DNA of 64,000 nt. It comes from Gemmatimonadales bacterium (GTDB lineage: Bacteria > Gemmatimonadota > Gemmatimonadetes > Gemmatimonadales > GWC2-71-9). Positions 1 through 10,785 of the stretch are shown here, piece after piece (within the stretch, counting starts at the first letter, position 1; every line of letters begins with the position of its first letter). A model generated the notes under the pieces. The model saw only the letters and a list, made by a program, of their open reading frames with translations, did no database searches and was not told where the DNA came from. The translations under genes were made by a program, and so were the position numbers. The DNA lies in contig JAICWE010000006.1 in NCBI GenBank assembly GCA_025934955.1, positions 1-64,000 of the forward strand, written 5' to 3'.

Positions 1-449
1 CAGCGCCTCCACCGCCTTCGCCACCGCGAGATACGTCTTGCCGGTGCCGGCGGGGCCGATGCCGACGACGATGTCGTGCGCGCTGATCGCCTGGAGATAA
101 TCGCGCTGGCCCGGCGTCTTCGGCATGATGGCGCGGCGGAGCCCCGGCAGGATGATCCGGCCATCCCCGCCGGCCGGCGTTCCGTCGGCCGGCCCCTCGC
201 TCATCAGGCGGAGGATGTCGTCCGGGGTGGTCGCCTCGCCCATGCGCGCCAGATCGATCAGTCCCTGCACCACCGGCGTCGCGCGCTCCACCTGCTCGGG
301 CGTGCCGCTGAGCGAGAGCGTGTCGCCGCGGAACGCCACCCGCACGCCGAGCGAGCGCTGGAGCTCCTGCAGGTTGGCGTCGTTCACGCCGGCGAGCAGC
401 AGCGGGTCGGCGCCTTCGGTCGAGAGTTTGTGCTGGATGTCGTCGGCCA

Positions 450-450
<1 letters not shown>
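1..450 (-). CDS. phoH: PhoH-family ATPase, partial (C-terminus outside window)
   Basis: 150 N-terminal residues are visible; the rest runs off the window start. The reading frame begins MADDIQHKLST and reaches a Walker A motif, GPAGTGKTYLAVAKAVEAL, at the edge, the placement expected in PhoH/YbeZ-type ATPases (a KH-like N-terminal region followed by the P-loop). These proteins are linked to RNA metabolism and ribosome maturation; the exact substrate is not settled in the family. The ATG overlaps the aspS stop codon (TAATG), so it is probably translated by coupling in an aspS-phoH operon. The C-terminal half cannot be checked here. Confidence 0.85.
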
Positions 451-2270
<1,820 letters not shown>

Positions 2271-2282
2271 CGAGTGAGAGGG

Positions 2283-2738
2283 TCACCGCGCGTCGGCGCC
2301 GATCAGGACGTCGTAGAACTCCCGGGGTGACCCCGCCGCGACGAGCTGCGCGCGGAGAGCGTCGCGCCGGACCAGGCGAGCGATGCGGCTCAGCACCTTG
2401 ACGTGCCGGCCGGCGGACGATTCCGGGCCGACGACGAGGAAGAAGAGCCGGACCGGCTCGCCGTCCAGCGCGTCGAAGGCCACCGGCGCGTCGGTGACGC
2501 CGCAGACCAGCGCCAGCTCCCGCACCGTCGGTGAGCGGCCGTGCGGGATCGCGACGCCGAGCCCGATTCCGGTGCTCATGACGCGCTCGCGCTCTTCGAC
2601 CGCCCCGAGGACGTCCTGGTACGATCCGCCGGCCCGCTGCACCAGCACCCGGACCAGCTCCTGAAGCGCCGCGCGCTTCTCGTGCGCCGCCATCGGGATG
2701 ACGACGCGGTCGGGTGACAGCAGATCGCTCAGCAGCAC
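2283..2738 (-). CDS. Orphan PTS EIIA type-2 (PtsN-like) protein
   Basis: 151 residues that match a stand-alone fructose/mannitol-type EIIA domain. The phosphorylatable histidine sits near residue 66 in GVAIPHGR, and LFFLVVGPE and a C-terminal helical region follow the family layout. In other bacteria such proteins (PtsN/EIIA-Ntr) accept phosphate from a PTS relay and regulate rather than transport. No EI, HPr, EIIB or EIIC gene is in the window. GTG start. It precedes aspS with a 12-base gap. A second protein of the same type is at 54023-54475. The phosphodonor and targets cannot be inferred here. Confidence 0.8.
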   Translation of the reverse strand: MLLSDLLSPDRVVIPMAAHEKRAALQELVRVLVQRAGGSYQDVLGAVEERERVMSTGIGLGVAIPHGRSPTVRELALVCGVTDAPVAFDALDGEPVRLFFLVVGPESSAGRHVKVLSRIARLVRRDALRAQLVAAGSPREFYDVLIGADAR

Positions 2739-2775
2739 GGCCGGATCGGTGGGCGCACCGCCCCAAAATAACCAC

Positions 2776-2781
2776 TATCTT
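2776..2781 (+). promoter_or_regulatory. Candidate -10 box of rlmN
   Basis: TATCTT ends 6 bases before the rlmN ATG at 2788. No convincing TTG-type -35 box lies 17 bases upstream, so the assignment rests on the -10 and on its similarity in placement to the better promoters of truA, dusB and the 54023 gene. If correct, the rlmN mRNA has essentially no leader. Confidence 0.4.
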
Positions 2782-2787
2782 GACCCC

Positions 2788-3927
2788 ATGTCGGACGCCC
2801 GCACGCCGCTGAATCTGCTCGATCGCACCCCGGCCGCGGCCCGCGCCGCGGTCGCCGCATGGATCGCATCGCAGGAGCTGCCGCGCTACCGCGCCGATCA
2901 GATCGTGCGCCGGCTCTGGACCGCGCCCGTGGCCGACTGGGCCGACGCCACCGAGCTTCCCGCCGCGCTCCGCGCCGGCCTCGCGCGCGACTTCCCCCTG
3001 GCCCGGCTCGCCGAGTCGGTGGTGCAACGCTCCGCCGATGGCACGGTGAAGTACCTGTTCCGGCTGGCCGACGGCGAGGCGATCGAGTCGGTGCTGATCC
3101 CGTCAGGCACGCGCCGCACGCTCTGTATTTCGTCGCAGGCGGGTTGCGCCCTCAAGTGCGCCTTCTGCGCCACGGGCACCATGGGCTTCCGCCGCAACCT
3201 CTCGGCGTTCGAGATCGCGGGCCAGGTGCGCGAGATCATTCTGCGCGATCCGGCCGACAAGCCGACCAACGTCGTCTTCATGGGCATGGGCGAGCCGCTG
3301 CTCAACTGGCCGGCGGTGGACACCGCGCTCACCATCCTGAACGATCCCGCCGGCCTCGGGATCGGCGCCCGGCGCATCACGGTCTCGACCGTCGGCATTC
3401 TGCCGGGCATGACCGAGTTCGCCCGGCGGCCCGAGCAGTTCCGTCTCGCCATCTCGCTCCACGCGCCGACCTCGCCCCAGCGGCTCGCCATCATGCCGGT
3501 CGAGAAGAAGTACGCGCTGGACGACGTGCTGAAGGCGGCGGAGGCGTTCCGCAAGCGGGTGACGTTCGAGTACGTGATGATCGGCGGCGTGAACGACGCC
3601 GACACCGACGCCGACCACCTGGCGAAGCTGGCGCGGCGGCTCGGAGCGCTGGTGAATATCCTGCCGCTGCACCCGGGCGGCGCGCCCGGACTGGCTCCGA
3701 CCAGGGCGCCGCGCATCCGTGCCTTCGCCGAGCGGCTGCGCCATCAGGGCATCGAGGCGACGGTGCGCCGGAGCCGCGGGCTCGATATCAACGCGGCGTG
3801 CGGGCAGCTCAGGGTCGAAGTGGAGAAGAATCGGCGGCGGGACGCGACGGCGGCGCGCACCGGGGCGGCGGAGGCGATCGCGGAGGCGATCGAGGTGGTG
3901 CCGGCGCACGAGGTCGAGGTGGAGTGA
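2788..3927 (+). CDS. rlmN: 23S rRNA (adenine2503-C2)-methyltransferase RlmN
   Basis: 379 residues. A radical-SAM enzyme that methylates C2 of A2503 in 23S rRNA and, in many bacteria, A37 of some tRNAs. The 4Fe-4S motif CALKCAFCATG lies at about residues 119-130, MGMGEPLLN follows, and the second catalytic cysteine is in DINAACGQLR near residue 337. I chose the ATG at 2788 because a longer in-frame extension reads back into the upstream regulatory region and has no family match. The last 30 or so residues, rich in Ala and Glu, form an extra tail. It is divergent from the EIIA gene and convergent with ppc, 9 bases apart. Confidence 0.95.
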   Translation: MSDARTPLNLLDRTPAAARAAVAAWIASQELPRYRADQIVRRLWTAPVADWADATELPAALRAGLARDFPLARLAESVVQRSADGTVKYLFRLADGEAIESVLIPSGTRRTLCISSQAGCALKCAFCATGTMGFRRNLSAFEIAGQVREIILRDPADKPTNVVFMGMGEPLLNWPAVDTALTILNDPAGLGIGARRITVSTVGILPGMTEFARRPEQFRLAISLHAPTSPQRLAIMPVEKKYALDDVLKAAEAFRKRVTFEYVMIGGVNDADTDADHLAKLARRLGALVNILPLHPGGAPGLAPTRAPRIRAFAERLRHQGIEATVRRSRGLDINAACGQLRVEVEKNRRRDATAARTGAAEAIAEAIEVVPAHEVEVE

Positions 3928-3936
3928 GCCCGCGGC

Positions 3937-6690
3937 TCATCCGGTCGCGCCGAAGCCCGCCGCGATGCAATTGATGCTGAGGAGGAGCGCCGAGAGCTGC
4001 TCCTCCTCGACGTTCCCCGGGCCGGCCTCCCGCACCCGCCGGAGCAGCTGGACCTGCTGCCGGCTCACCTGGTTCAGCGTGCCGAGCCGCCGGCCGAGCC
4101 GGCGCAGGAAGCGCGGGTAGCGCTCGACCAGCGTCCGCCCGCCGCTCACGTGCAACACCGCCGCCACCGTGCGATGGTATTCCTCCTCCACCATCGCGAA
4201 CACCGCGGAGCGGGCATGCTCCTCCGGGACCAGCGCCGCGTACTCGCGCGCCAGGTCCAGGTCCACGTAGGTCAGCGTCTTCTCCACCTCGTCCACCACC
4301 AGCCGGAAGAGCCGCGACTCGGCGAACATGCGCTTGAGCAGCGCGTCGCCGCGGGCGCCACGGACCTGCAGAAAGGTCTCGATCCCGCTGCCGACACCGT
4401 ACCACCCCGGCACGAAATGGCGGTTCTGCGACCAGGCAAAGACCCAGGGGATTGCGCGCAGATCTGCCAGCGACTTGGCGCCGAAGCGCCGCGCCGGCCG
4501 GCTCCCCATGTTGAGCAGCGACAGCTCCTCCAGCGGACTCGCCGCCTGGTAGTAGAGCAGCAGGTCGGGATGATCGATCAGCACGCGATACGCCGCCTGG
4601 GCGGCGCCGGAGAGGGCCTCCATCGCCTCGTCGAACTCGCCGCTCGGCGTGAGCGCCTCCTCCCGCTCCGACTTGAGCGTGTGCTCCAGCACGCTGGCCG
4701 CGAGCAGTTCGAGCTGATACTGCGCGGTGCCGCGGTTGGCGTACTTGAAGCTGACGACCTCGCCCTGCTCCGTGAGGCGGAGCCTGCCGCGCACCGACCC
4801 GGCCGGCTGCGCGGCGATGGCACGGCCGGTCGGCGCGCCGCCGCGGCTCACCGAGCCGCCGCGCCCATGGAAGAAGCTGGTCGGCGTACCCGACTCATTG
4901 CCCGCGCGGCTCAGCTTCACCTGCGCCTTGCTCAGCTCCCAGTTGCTGGTGAGAAACCCGCCGTCCTTGTTCGAGTCGGAGTAGCCGATCATCACCTCCT
5001 GGACCCCGCCCTGCCCCCGCACGCTGCGGCGCACCACCGGCACCGCCAGCAGCTCGCGCATGATCTGCGGCGCCCGCTGGAGATCGTCGATGGTCTCGAA
5101 CAGCGGCACGATCGGGAGCGTGCAGCTCTCGACGCCGGCGGCGTCGGCGAAGAGGCCGCCTTCCTTGGCCAGCAGATAGACCGCGAGCATGTCGGCGACG
5201 CTCCGCGTCATGCTCAGCACGAAGCAGCCGAACGCCTCGCGGTCCACCTCGCCGCGGAGCGCCGTCACCAGCGGAAACATGCCTAACGTCTCGGCGGACC
5301 CTGCCGGCAGCGCGGGGGCGGTGTGATCGGCGGGAAGCGGCCGCGCGAGCTCGGCCAGGAGCCAGCTCTTCCAAGCGTCGCTCGCCGGGTCGGGCGGCTC
5401 GCCGCCCGGATGGCGCGCGCGCCAGAGATCGGCCACGGCGGCGTTCACCTTGGTCGAGTTGTCGCGCAGGTCCAGTCGGACGGTGCTGAAGCGGAACGCC
5501 TCGACCTCGCGCAGCACCGGCCGCACCAGCAGGTCGGCGGAGGCGGCGATACCGCTCTCCCGGAGCCCGCAGTCGAGCGTGCGCAGATCGGCGAGCAGCG
5601 CGTCCGCGGTGCGGTAGCCCCGCTCTCCGGCCGCGTTGCCTCCCTCGGCTGCCTCCACGGTCTGGTCCAGCCGGCGCAGCATGGCCGCGACGAACTGGCG
5701 GAAGATCTCGCCCGGGTTGCGCGACGCGATGCCGGCGCCGTCGCCGCTCGCGGCCAGCGCCTTCTCCAGCGCGGCGCGGAACGGCGCCGGCACCGGCAGC
5801 CCGCGTTCGGTGATGCTCAGCGCGCGCAGCAACTCGCCGATGCGCTGGCGATAGCGGCGCAGCACCGCGAGCCGGTTTTCCTTCACCGTCTGTCGCGTGA
5901 CCGCGTTGGTCACATTGGGATTCCCGTCGCGGTCGCCGCCGATCCAGGAGCCGAACTGGATGAACGCGCCGGCCTCGCCCGCCGCGCTGCCGTAGTGCTG
6001 CTCGACGGCGCGGTCGAGCCGCTCGTGCAGCTCCGCGACTGCCTCGAACAGCGTCTCGTTGAAGAAGTGGAGACCCCAGTACACCTCCTGCGGCACCGTC
6101 GGACGCTCGAGCTTGAGCTCGCCGGTGAGCCAGAGGAGATCGATCTCGTTCCGGAGCGCGTCGTGCAGCGCGCGGCGCTCGCGCGGCGTCCAGCGGGGGG
6201 ACTCGAGGTCCACCAGCCGGCGATAAATGCGGCGGTGTTTCTCCAGCACCGTCACGCGCTTCGCCTCGGTCGGGTGCGCGGTGATGGTGGGCCGCACCTG
6301 GAGCTGCCGCAGCGTCGCGGCGAGCTCGTCCGCCCGGGTGCCCGCGGCCGCGGCCTCCGCGATCACCTGCGCGAAGGTGCCGCGCACCTGCTCCTGGCCC
6401 CGCTCCGCCTCGGTCTGCCGGCGGCGGCGCATCGCCGCATTCTGTTCGGCGATGGAGAGGAGCTGGAACCAGATGCCCTGGGCCTGCAGCGCGCGGCCGA
6501 CCAGCTCCGGCGCCAGCGAGTCGGGCGGCGCCTCGCCGCGGAGCACCGGCTCGACCTCCGGCTGCCGGGTGCGGACGACGTCCACCAGCATCGCGAACAA
6601 GAGCTCGGCGACTTCGGTGGCGTACTGCGCGGCGCTGGCCGCGGCCGGATCGGCCGAGGGCGGCAGCGTGGTGGCTTCGAAGATGGTCAC
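3937..6690 (-). CDS. ppc: Phosphoenolpyruvate carboxylase
   Basis: 917 residues, the usual bacterial length. It carboxylates PEP with bicarbonate to oxaloacetate. Signatures: TAHPTEAKR near residue 135, GSWIGGDRDGNPNVT near 250, and the glycine-rich catalytic loop FHGRGGSVSRGGAPTGRA near 607. It is the last gene of the sga-mcl-mtkA-mtkB-hpr-ppc run, 10 bases after the dehydrogenase. In a serine cycle it carries the carboxylation step that converts the C3 product of serine into the C4 acid later cleaved to acetyl-CoA and glyoxylate. An ordinary anaplerotic role is also possible, but the location argues for the cycle. Confidence 0.95.
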   Translation of the reverse strand: MTIFEATTLPPSADPAAASAAQYATEVAELLFAMLVDVVRTRQPEVEPVLRGEAPPDSLAPELVGRALQAQGIWFQLLSIAEQNAAMRRRRQTEAERGQEQVRGTFAQVIAEAAAAGTRADELAATLRQLQVRPTITAHPTEAKRVTVLEKHRRIYRRLVDLESPRWTPRERRALHDALRNEIDLLWLTGELKLERPTVPQEVYWGLHFFNETLFEAVAELHERLDRAVEQHYGSAAGEAGAFIQFGSWIGGDRDGNPNVTNAVTRQTVKENRLAVLRRYRQRIGELLRALSITERGLPVPAPFRAALEKALAASGDGAGIASRNPGEIFRQFVAAMLRRLDQTVEAAEGGNAAGERGYRTADALLADLRTLDCGLRESGIAASADLLVRPVLREVEAFRFSTVRLDLRDNSTKVNAAVADLWRARHPGGEPPDPASDAWKSWLLAELARPLPADHTAPALPAGSAETLGMFPLVTALRGEVDREAFGCFVLSMTRSVADMLAVYLLAKEGGLFADAAGVESCTLPIVPLFETIDDLQRAPQIMRELLAVPVVRRSVRGQGGVQEVMIGYSDSNKDGGFLTSNWELSKAQVKLSRAGNESGTPTSFFHGRGGSVSRGGAPTGRAIAAQPAGSVRGRLRLTEQGEVVSFKYANRGTAQYQLELLAASVLEHTLKSEREEALTPSGEFDEAMEALSGAAQAAYRVLIDHPDLLLYYQAASPLEELSLLNMGSRPARRFGAKSLADLRAIPWVFAWSQNRHFVPGWYGVGSGIETFLQVRGARGDALLKRMFAESRLFRLVVDEVEKTLTYVDLDLAREYAALVPEEHARSAVFAMVEEEYHRTVAAVLHVSGGRTLVERYPRFLRRLGRRLGTLNQVSRQQVQLLRRVREAGPGNVEEEQLSALLLSINCIAAGFGATG

Positions 6691-6700
6691 GCGCGGCGAC

Positions 6701-7687
6701 TCAGACGACGCGATCGCGCAGCGGCGAGCCGGCGAAGAAGAGCCGGAGATTCTCCAGTGCGCGCATCCCCATCCCGATCCGCGCCTCCCGCGTCGCGCTG
6801 CCGAGATGCGGCAGCAGCACGACGTTCTCCATCTGGAGCAGCGCCGGCGTCACCTCCGGCTCCCGCTCGAACACGTCGAGCCCGGCGCCGGCGAGATGAC
6901 CGCTGCGGAGCGCCTCCACCAGGGCCGCTTCGTCCACGACGTCGCCCCGCGCCGTATTCACCAGGTAGGCGCCGCGCTTCATGAGCGCCAGCCGCCCGGC
7001 ATTCATCAGGTGCCGCGTCTCCGGCGTCGCGGGACAGTGGAGGCTCACCACGTCGGCCTCCTCCAGCACCGCCTCCAGCGACGACCGGCCCTCGGCGCCT
7101 AACGCCGCGGCGTCCTCCGGCTTCGGCGGGAAGGGGTCGTGGTAGATCACCTTCATCCCGAAGCCGTGATGCGCCCGCCGCGCGACGCCCCGCGCAATCC
7201 GCCCCATGCCGACCAGGCCGAGGGTCTTGCCGGTGATCGCGGTGCCGACCATGTGGGTCGGCCGCCAGCCGGTCCAGCCGCCGGCGCGCAGCTCGCGCTC
7301 GCCCTCGCCGGTCCGGCGGGTCACCATCAGGAGCAGGGTGACCGCGAGATCGGCGGTCGCGTCGGTGAGCACGTCGGGTGTGTTGGACACGGCGATCCCG
7401 CGTGCCCCGGCCGCCGCGGTGTCGATGTGATTGAAGCCGACGCCGTAGTTGGCCAGCAGCTTCGTCCGCAGCGGCTCCGCTGCCAGCACGGCGGCGGTGA
7501 GCCGGTCGGTGACGGTGGGGAGCAGCGCGTCGGCCTCGCGCAGCGCCTGCGCGAGCCCGTCCGCGCCTAACGGGGTGTCGCTCTCGTTGAGCCGGACGTC
7601 GAACTCGGCGCAGAGCGCCCGCTCCACCTCCGCCGGCAGCTTGCGGGTGACGACGACGCGCGGCCGCGAGCCCGCGGGCGCGCTCAT
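6701..7687 (-). CDS. D-2-hydroxyacid dehydrogenase, probable hydroxypyruvate/glyoxylate reductase
   Basis: 328 residues of the D-isomer-specific 2-hydroxyacid dehydrogenase family. The NAD(P)-binding motif GLVGMGRIARGVARRA is near residue 160, the substrate arginine in NTARGD near 243, and the catalytic histidine in PHLGSATREAR near 291. The sequence looks closer to GyaR/GRHPR-type reductases than to the methylotroph HprA I remember. Its position between mtkB (ATGA overlap) and ppc suggests it reduces hydroxypyruvate to D-glycerate in the serine cycle. The substrate cannot be fixed from sequence; glyoxylate is the main alternative. Confidence 0.85.
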   Translation of the reverse strand: MSAPAGSRPRVVVTRKLPAEVERALCAEFDVRLNESDTPLGADGLAQALREADALLPTVTDRLTAAVLAAEPLRTKLLANYGVGFNHIDTAAAGARGIAVSNTPDVLTDATADLAVTLLLMVTRRTGEGERELRAGGWTGWRPTHMVGTAITGKTLGLVGMGRIARGVARRAHHGFGMKVIYHDPFPPKPEDAAALGAEGRSSLEAVLEEADVVSLHCPATPETRHLMNAGRLALMKRGAYLVNTARGDVVDEAALVEALRSGHLAGAGLDVFEREPEVTPALLQMENVVLLPHLGSATREARIGMGMRALENLRLFFAGSPLRDRVV

Positions 7688-8598
7688 GTGCCGACCATCA
7701 CGGGCCGGCTCGGCGCCTTGCGCAACGCCTCCGCCACGGCGCTTCCCAACTCGGCCGCGCTCGGCGCCACGGTGAGGCCCGCCGTGCGCATGATCTCCAC
7801 CTTCTCCGCCGCGCTGTCGCCGAACGCCGAGATGATCGCACCCGCGTGCCCCATCCGGCGTCCGCTCGGCGCCGTCAGGCCGGCGACGTAGCCGACGACC
7901 GGCTTCCGCATGTTCTCCTTGACGAACAGCGACGCCTCGGCCTCCTGGGGACCGCCGATCTCGCCGATCATCATTACCGCTTCGGTCTCAGGATCCTCCT
8001 CGAACAGCTTCAGCATGTCCACGAAGGACGAGCCATTGATCGGGTCGCCGCCGATGCCGACGCTGGTGGTCTGCCCGATGCCGAGCTCGTTCATCTGGCT
8101 CGCGGCCTCGTAGCCCAGCGTGCCCGAGCGGGTCACGACGCCGACGCTCCCGCGCTTGTAGATGTGGCCCGGCATGATGCCGAGCATCGCCTTCCCCGCG
8201 CTGATGATGCCGGCGCAGTTGGGGCCGATCAGCGTCGCCTTCCGCTCCTTGGGGAAGCGCAGCATGTAGCGCTTCACCATCATCATGTCCTGCGCCGGAA
8301 TGCCGTCGGTGATGCAGCAGACGAGACGGACCCCGGCATTGGCGGCTTCCATGATCGCGTCGGCGCAGAACGGCGCCGGCACGAAGATCAGCGTGGCCTC
8401 GGCAGCGGTTTCGGAGACCGCTTCCTTCACCGTGTTGAACACCGGGCGGTCGAGGTGCCGCGTGCCGCCTTTGCCCGGCGTCACCCCGCCGACGACGTTG
8501 GTGCCGTACGCGATCATCTCTTTGGCGTGGAACGTCCCCTTGTCGCCGGTGAAGCCCTGGATGATGACCCGCGTCTTCTCGTCGATGAGGATGCTCAT
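7684..8598 (-). CDS. mtkB: Malate-CoA ligase (malate thiokinase) alpha/small subunit
   Basis: 304 residues, related to succinyl-CoA synthetase alpha (SucD). It has the CoA-binding Rossmann domain ([20 protein letters not shown]) and the phosphohistidine in [10 protein letters not shown] near residue 250. Against the SucD pattern it carries a charged insertion, [18 protein letters not shown], before the GPNCAGIIS motif, and the wording [13 protein letters not shown]. Both are features I associate with methylotroph MtkB and not with SucD. With mtkA it would make malyl-CoA from malate, CoA and ATP. It overlaps mtkA and the dehydrogenase by four bases each. Ordinary SucCD activity is the alternative. 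Confidence 0.85.
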   Translation of the reverse strand: MSILIDEKTRVIIQGFTGDKGTFHAKEMIAYGTNVVGGVTPGKGGTRHLDRPVFNTVKEAVSETAAEATLIFVPAPFCADAIMEAANAGVRLVCCITDGIPAQDMMMVKRYMLRFPKERKATLIGPNCAGIISAGKAMLGIMPGHIYKRGSVGVVTRSGTLGYEAASQMNELGIGQTTSVGIGGDPINGSSFVDMLKLFEEDPETEAVMMIGEIGGPQEAEASLFVKENMRKPVVGYVAGLTAPSGRRMGHAGAIISAFGDSAAEKVEIMRTAGLTVAPSAAELGSAVAEALRKAPSRPVMVGT

Positions 8599-9767
8599 GC
8601 GGACACTCCCTGCTTGGCGGCGACCACGCGATCGGCGGCCTCCGCGAGCGTGTCGGCGCTGATGATGGGAAGGCCGCTCTCCCTGATGATGCGGCGGCCC
8701 TCCTCCACGTTGGTCCCGGCGAGGCGCACGACCAGCGGCACCCGCGGCTTGAGCTCGCGCGCCGCCTGCACCACGCCCTGCGCCACCCAGTCGCACCGAT
8801 TGATGCCGGCGAAGATGTTCACGAGCATGGCGCTCACCTTGACGTCGGAGAGCACCAGCTTGAACGCGTTGGCCACCCGCTCGGGACTCGCGCCGCCGCC
8901 GATGTCGAGGAAGTTGGCCGGCTCGCCGCCGGCGTGCTTGATCATGTCCATCGTGGCCATCGCGAGCCCGGCGCCGTTGATGATGCACCCGATGTCGCCG
9001 TCGAGCGCGACGTAGTTGAGGCCATACTCCGCCGCCTGCGCTTCGCGCGGATCCTCCTCGGCGTAGTCGCGCAGCTCGGCGACGTTGGGCCGGCGGAAGA
9101 GCGCGTTGTCGTCGAACGCCATCTTGGCGTCGAGTGCCAGGATCTGGGTGTCCTCGGTGAGCACCAGCGGATTGATCTCCACCATCGTCGCGTCGAGCTC
9201 GCGAAAGGCGCGGTGGCAACCGAGAAGCACGGTGACCATGCGATTCACCTGCGCGGCCGGCAGTCCGAGCGCGAACGCGATTTCGCGCGCCTGAAAGGCG
9301 CTGAGGCCGATCGCCGGCTCCACCACCTCGCGCACGATGGAGTCGGGATGCCGCTTCGCCACCTCCTCGATTTCCATCCCGCCGTTGGCCGACGCGACGA
9401 TCATGATGCGCTGCGACTTGCGATCCAGCACGAAGCCGATGTACAGCTCGCGCGCGATCGGCACCGCCTGCTCGACGTAGAGCCGGTGCACGACGCGTCC
9501 CTCGGGGCCGGTCTGGTGGGTGACGAGCTTCTTGCCCAGCAGCGCCTTGGCCGCCTGACGGACCTCGTCCTCGCTGCTGCAGACCTTCACGCCGCCGGCC
9601 TTGCCGCGCGCGCCGGAGTGGATCTGCGCTTTCACCACCCAGCGCGCGCCGCCGATCTCGGCCGCCCGGTAGACCGCCTGCTCCGGGCTGTACGCCACCC
9701 CGCCGCGCGGGATCGCGACCCCGAAGCCGGCCAGCAGCTCCTTCGCCTGATATTCGTGGATCTCCAC
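8595..9767 (-). CDS. mtkA: Malate-CoA ligase (malate thiokinase) beta/large subunit
   Basis: 390 residues, a SucC-like protein with an N-terminal ATP-grasp domain ([30 protein letters not shown]) and a C-terminal ligase domain ([34 protein letters not shown]). The INRCDW wording and several other stretches match remembered MtkA rather than SucC. I placed the start at GTG 9767, preceded by AGGAG at a good distance; a longer reading adds eight or nine residues with no family match. It overlaps mtkB by ATGA and follows mcl after 48 bases. Partner of mtkB in activating malate. Confidence 0.85.
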   Translation of the reverse strand: MEIHEYQAKELLAGFGVAIPRGGVAYSPEQAVYRAAEIGGARWVVKAQIHSGARGKAGGVKVCSSEDEVRQAAKALLGKKLVTHQTGPEGRVVHRLYVEQAVPIARELYIGFVLDRKSQRIMIVASANGGMEIEEVAKRHPDSIVREVVEPAIGLSAFQAREIAFALGLPAAQVNRMVTVLLGCHRAFRELDATMVEINPLVLTEDTQILALDAKMAFDDNALFRRPNVAELRDYAEEDPREAQAAEYGLNYVALDGDIGCIINGAGLAMATMDMIKHAGGEPANFLDIGGGASPERVANAFKLVLSDVKVSAMLVNIFAGINRCDWVAQGVVQAARELKPRVPLVVRLAGTNVEEGRRIIRESGLPIISADTLAEAADRVVAAKQGVSA

Positions 9768-9815
9768 GATGATCTCCTGTGTGCGGCGCCTCACCGGACG
9801 CCGCGTGGGAGTGGA

Positions 9816-10778
9816 CTACCGCGTTGCGGCGAGCTCCTTCGACTTCGCTTCGATGGCCGCCGCGGTGCGGACGACGTTGTCCGCCATCCGCGCGCTCGCG
9901 GCGTCGATCATCTTGCCGTCGAGCTGGGCCGCGCCCTTCCCCTGCGCCGCCGCCTCGTCCAGCGCCGCGAGGATCCGGCGCGCACGCTCGAGCTCCGCGG
10001 GGGGCGGGGAGAACACCTCGTTGGCCAGCGCGATCTGCGACGGATGGATGGCCCACTTCCCCTCGATGCCTAACGCGGCACCCCGCCGCGCCGCGAGCCG
10101 GTAGCCGTCCGTATCCTTGAAGTCGCCGAAGGGGCCGTCGATCGGACGGAGTCCGTACGCGCGACAGGCCACCAGCATGCGCGAGAGGCCGGCGTGCCAC
10201 TGGTCGCCGGGGTAATCGGGATTGAGGCCACCGATGTTGACGGTGCGGGCCCGGCAGCTCGCCGCGTAGTCCGCCACGCCGAAGTGCATCGCCTCCAGCC
10301 GGGGTGAACTCCGGGCGATGGACTCGACGTTGGCCATGCCCAGCGCCGTCTCGATCAGGACGTCGATGCCGATCCGGTGCGGGATCCGCTTCGCCGCCTC
10401 GATCTGGGTGAGCAAGGCGTCGGTGAGATACACGTCCGCCGCCACGCCCACCTTGGGGATCAGCACGGTGTCGAGCCGGTGTCCCGCCTGCTCGATCACG
10501 TCCACCATGTCGCGATAGAAATAGTGGGTGTCGATCCCGTTGACGCGCACGCAGATGGTCTTCCCCGCGCCGCGCCAGTCGTGCTCCAGCAGCGAGGCGA
10601 CGACGTTGCGCCGCGCCTGCTCCTTGTCCGCCGGCGCGACCGCATCCTCCAGGTCGAGGAAGACGACGTCCGCGTCGCTGTCGAGCGCCTTCGGGAACAT
10701 CGCCGGTGCGGAGCCCGGGACCGCCAGCTCGCTTCGCTGCAGCCGGGGATGCGCGGGCTCGTGGCGCGTGTGGCTCAT
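9816..10778 (-). CDS. mcl: Malyl-CoA lyase (HpcH/HpaI-CitE family)
   Basis: 320 residues. It cleaves malyl-CoA to acetyl-CoA and glyoxylate, a Mg-dependent TIM-barrel reaction. Supporting signatures: RSELAVPGS at the N-terminus, FLDLEDAVAPADKEQAR with the acidic metal ligands, RVNGIDTHYFYRDMVD, IETALGMANVE, and GIEGKWAIHPSQI with the C-terminal lid region. The whole reads like methylotroph MclA and much less like citrate lyase CitE, which is shorter. It sits between sga (7-base gap) and mtkA, so substrate producer and cleaving enzyme are neighbours. Beta-methylmalyl-CoA or citramalyl-CoA cleavage is a possible side activity. Confidence 0.92.
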   Translation of the reverse strand: MSHTRHEPAHPRLQRSELAVPGSAPAMFPKALDSDADVVFLDLEDAVAPADKEQARRNVVASLLEHDWRGAGKTICVRVNGIDTHYFYRDMVDVIEQAGHRLDTVLIPKVGVAADVYLTDALLTQIEAAKRIPHRIGIDVLIETALGMANVESIARSSPRLEAMHFGVADYAASCRARTVNIGGLNPDYPGDQWHAGLSRMLVACRAYGLRPIDGPFGDFKDTDGYRLAARRGAALGIEGKWAIHPSQIALANEVFSPPPAELERARRILAALDEAAAQGKGAAQLDGKMIDAASARMADNVVRTAAAIEAKSKELAATR

Positions 10779-10785
10779 CGCCGGC

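Noticed and set aside
7684-10200. A single open frame of 838 codons covering mtkB and most of mtkA on the minus strand
   Set aside because: Its first 530 or so residues are an arginine-rich out-of-frame reading of mtkA; only the part from ATG 8598 is MtkB.
9816-10778. Citrate lyase beta subunit (CitE)
   Set aside because: Length and the N- and C-terminal stretches fit malyl-CoA lyase, and no citDF genes are present.
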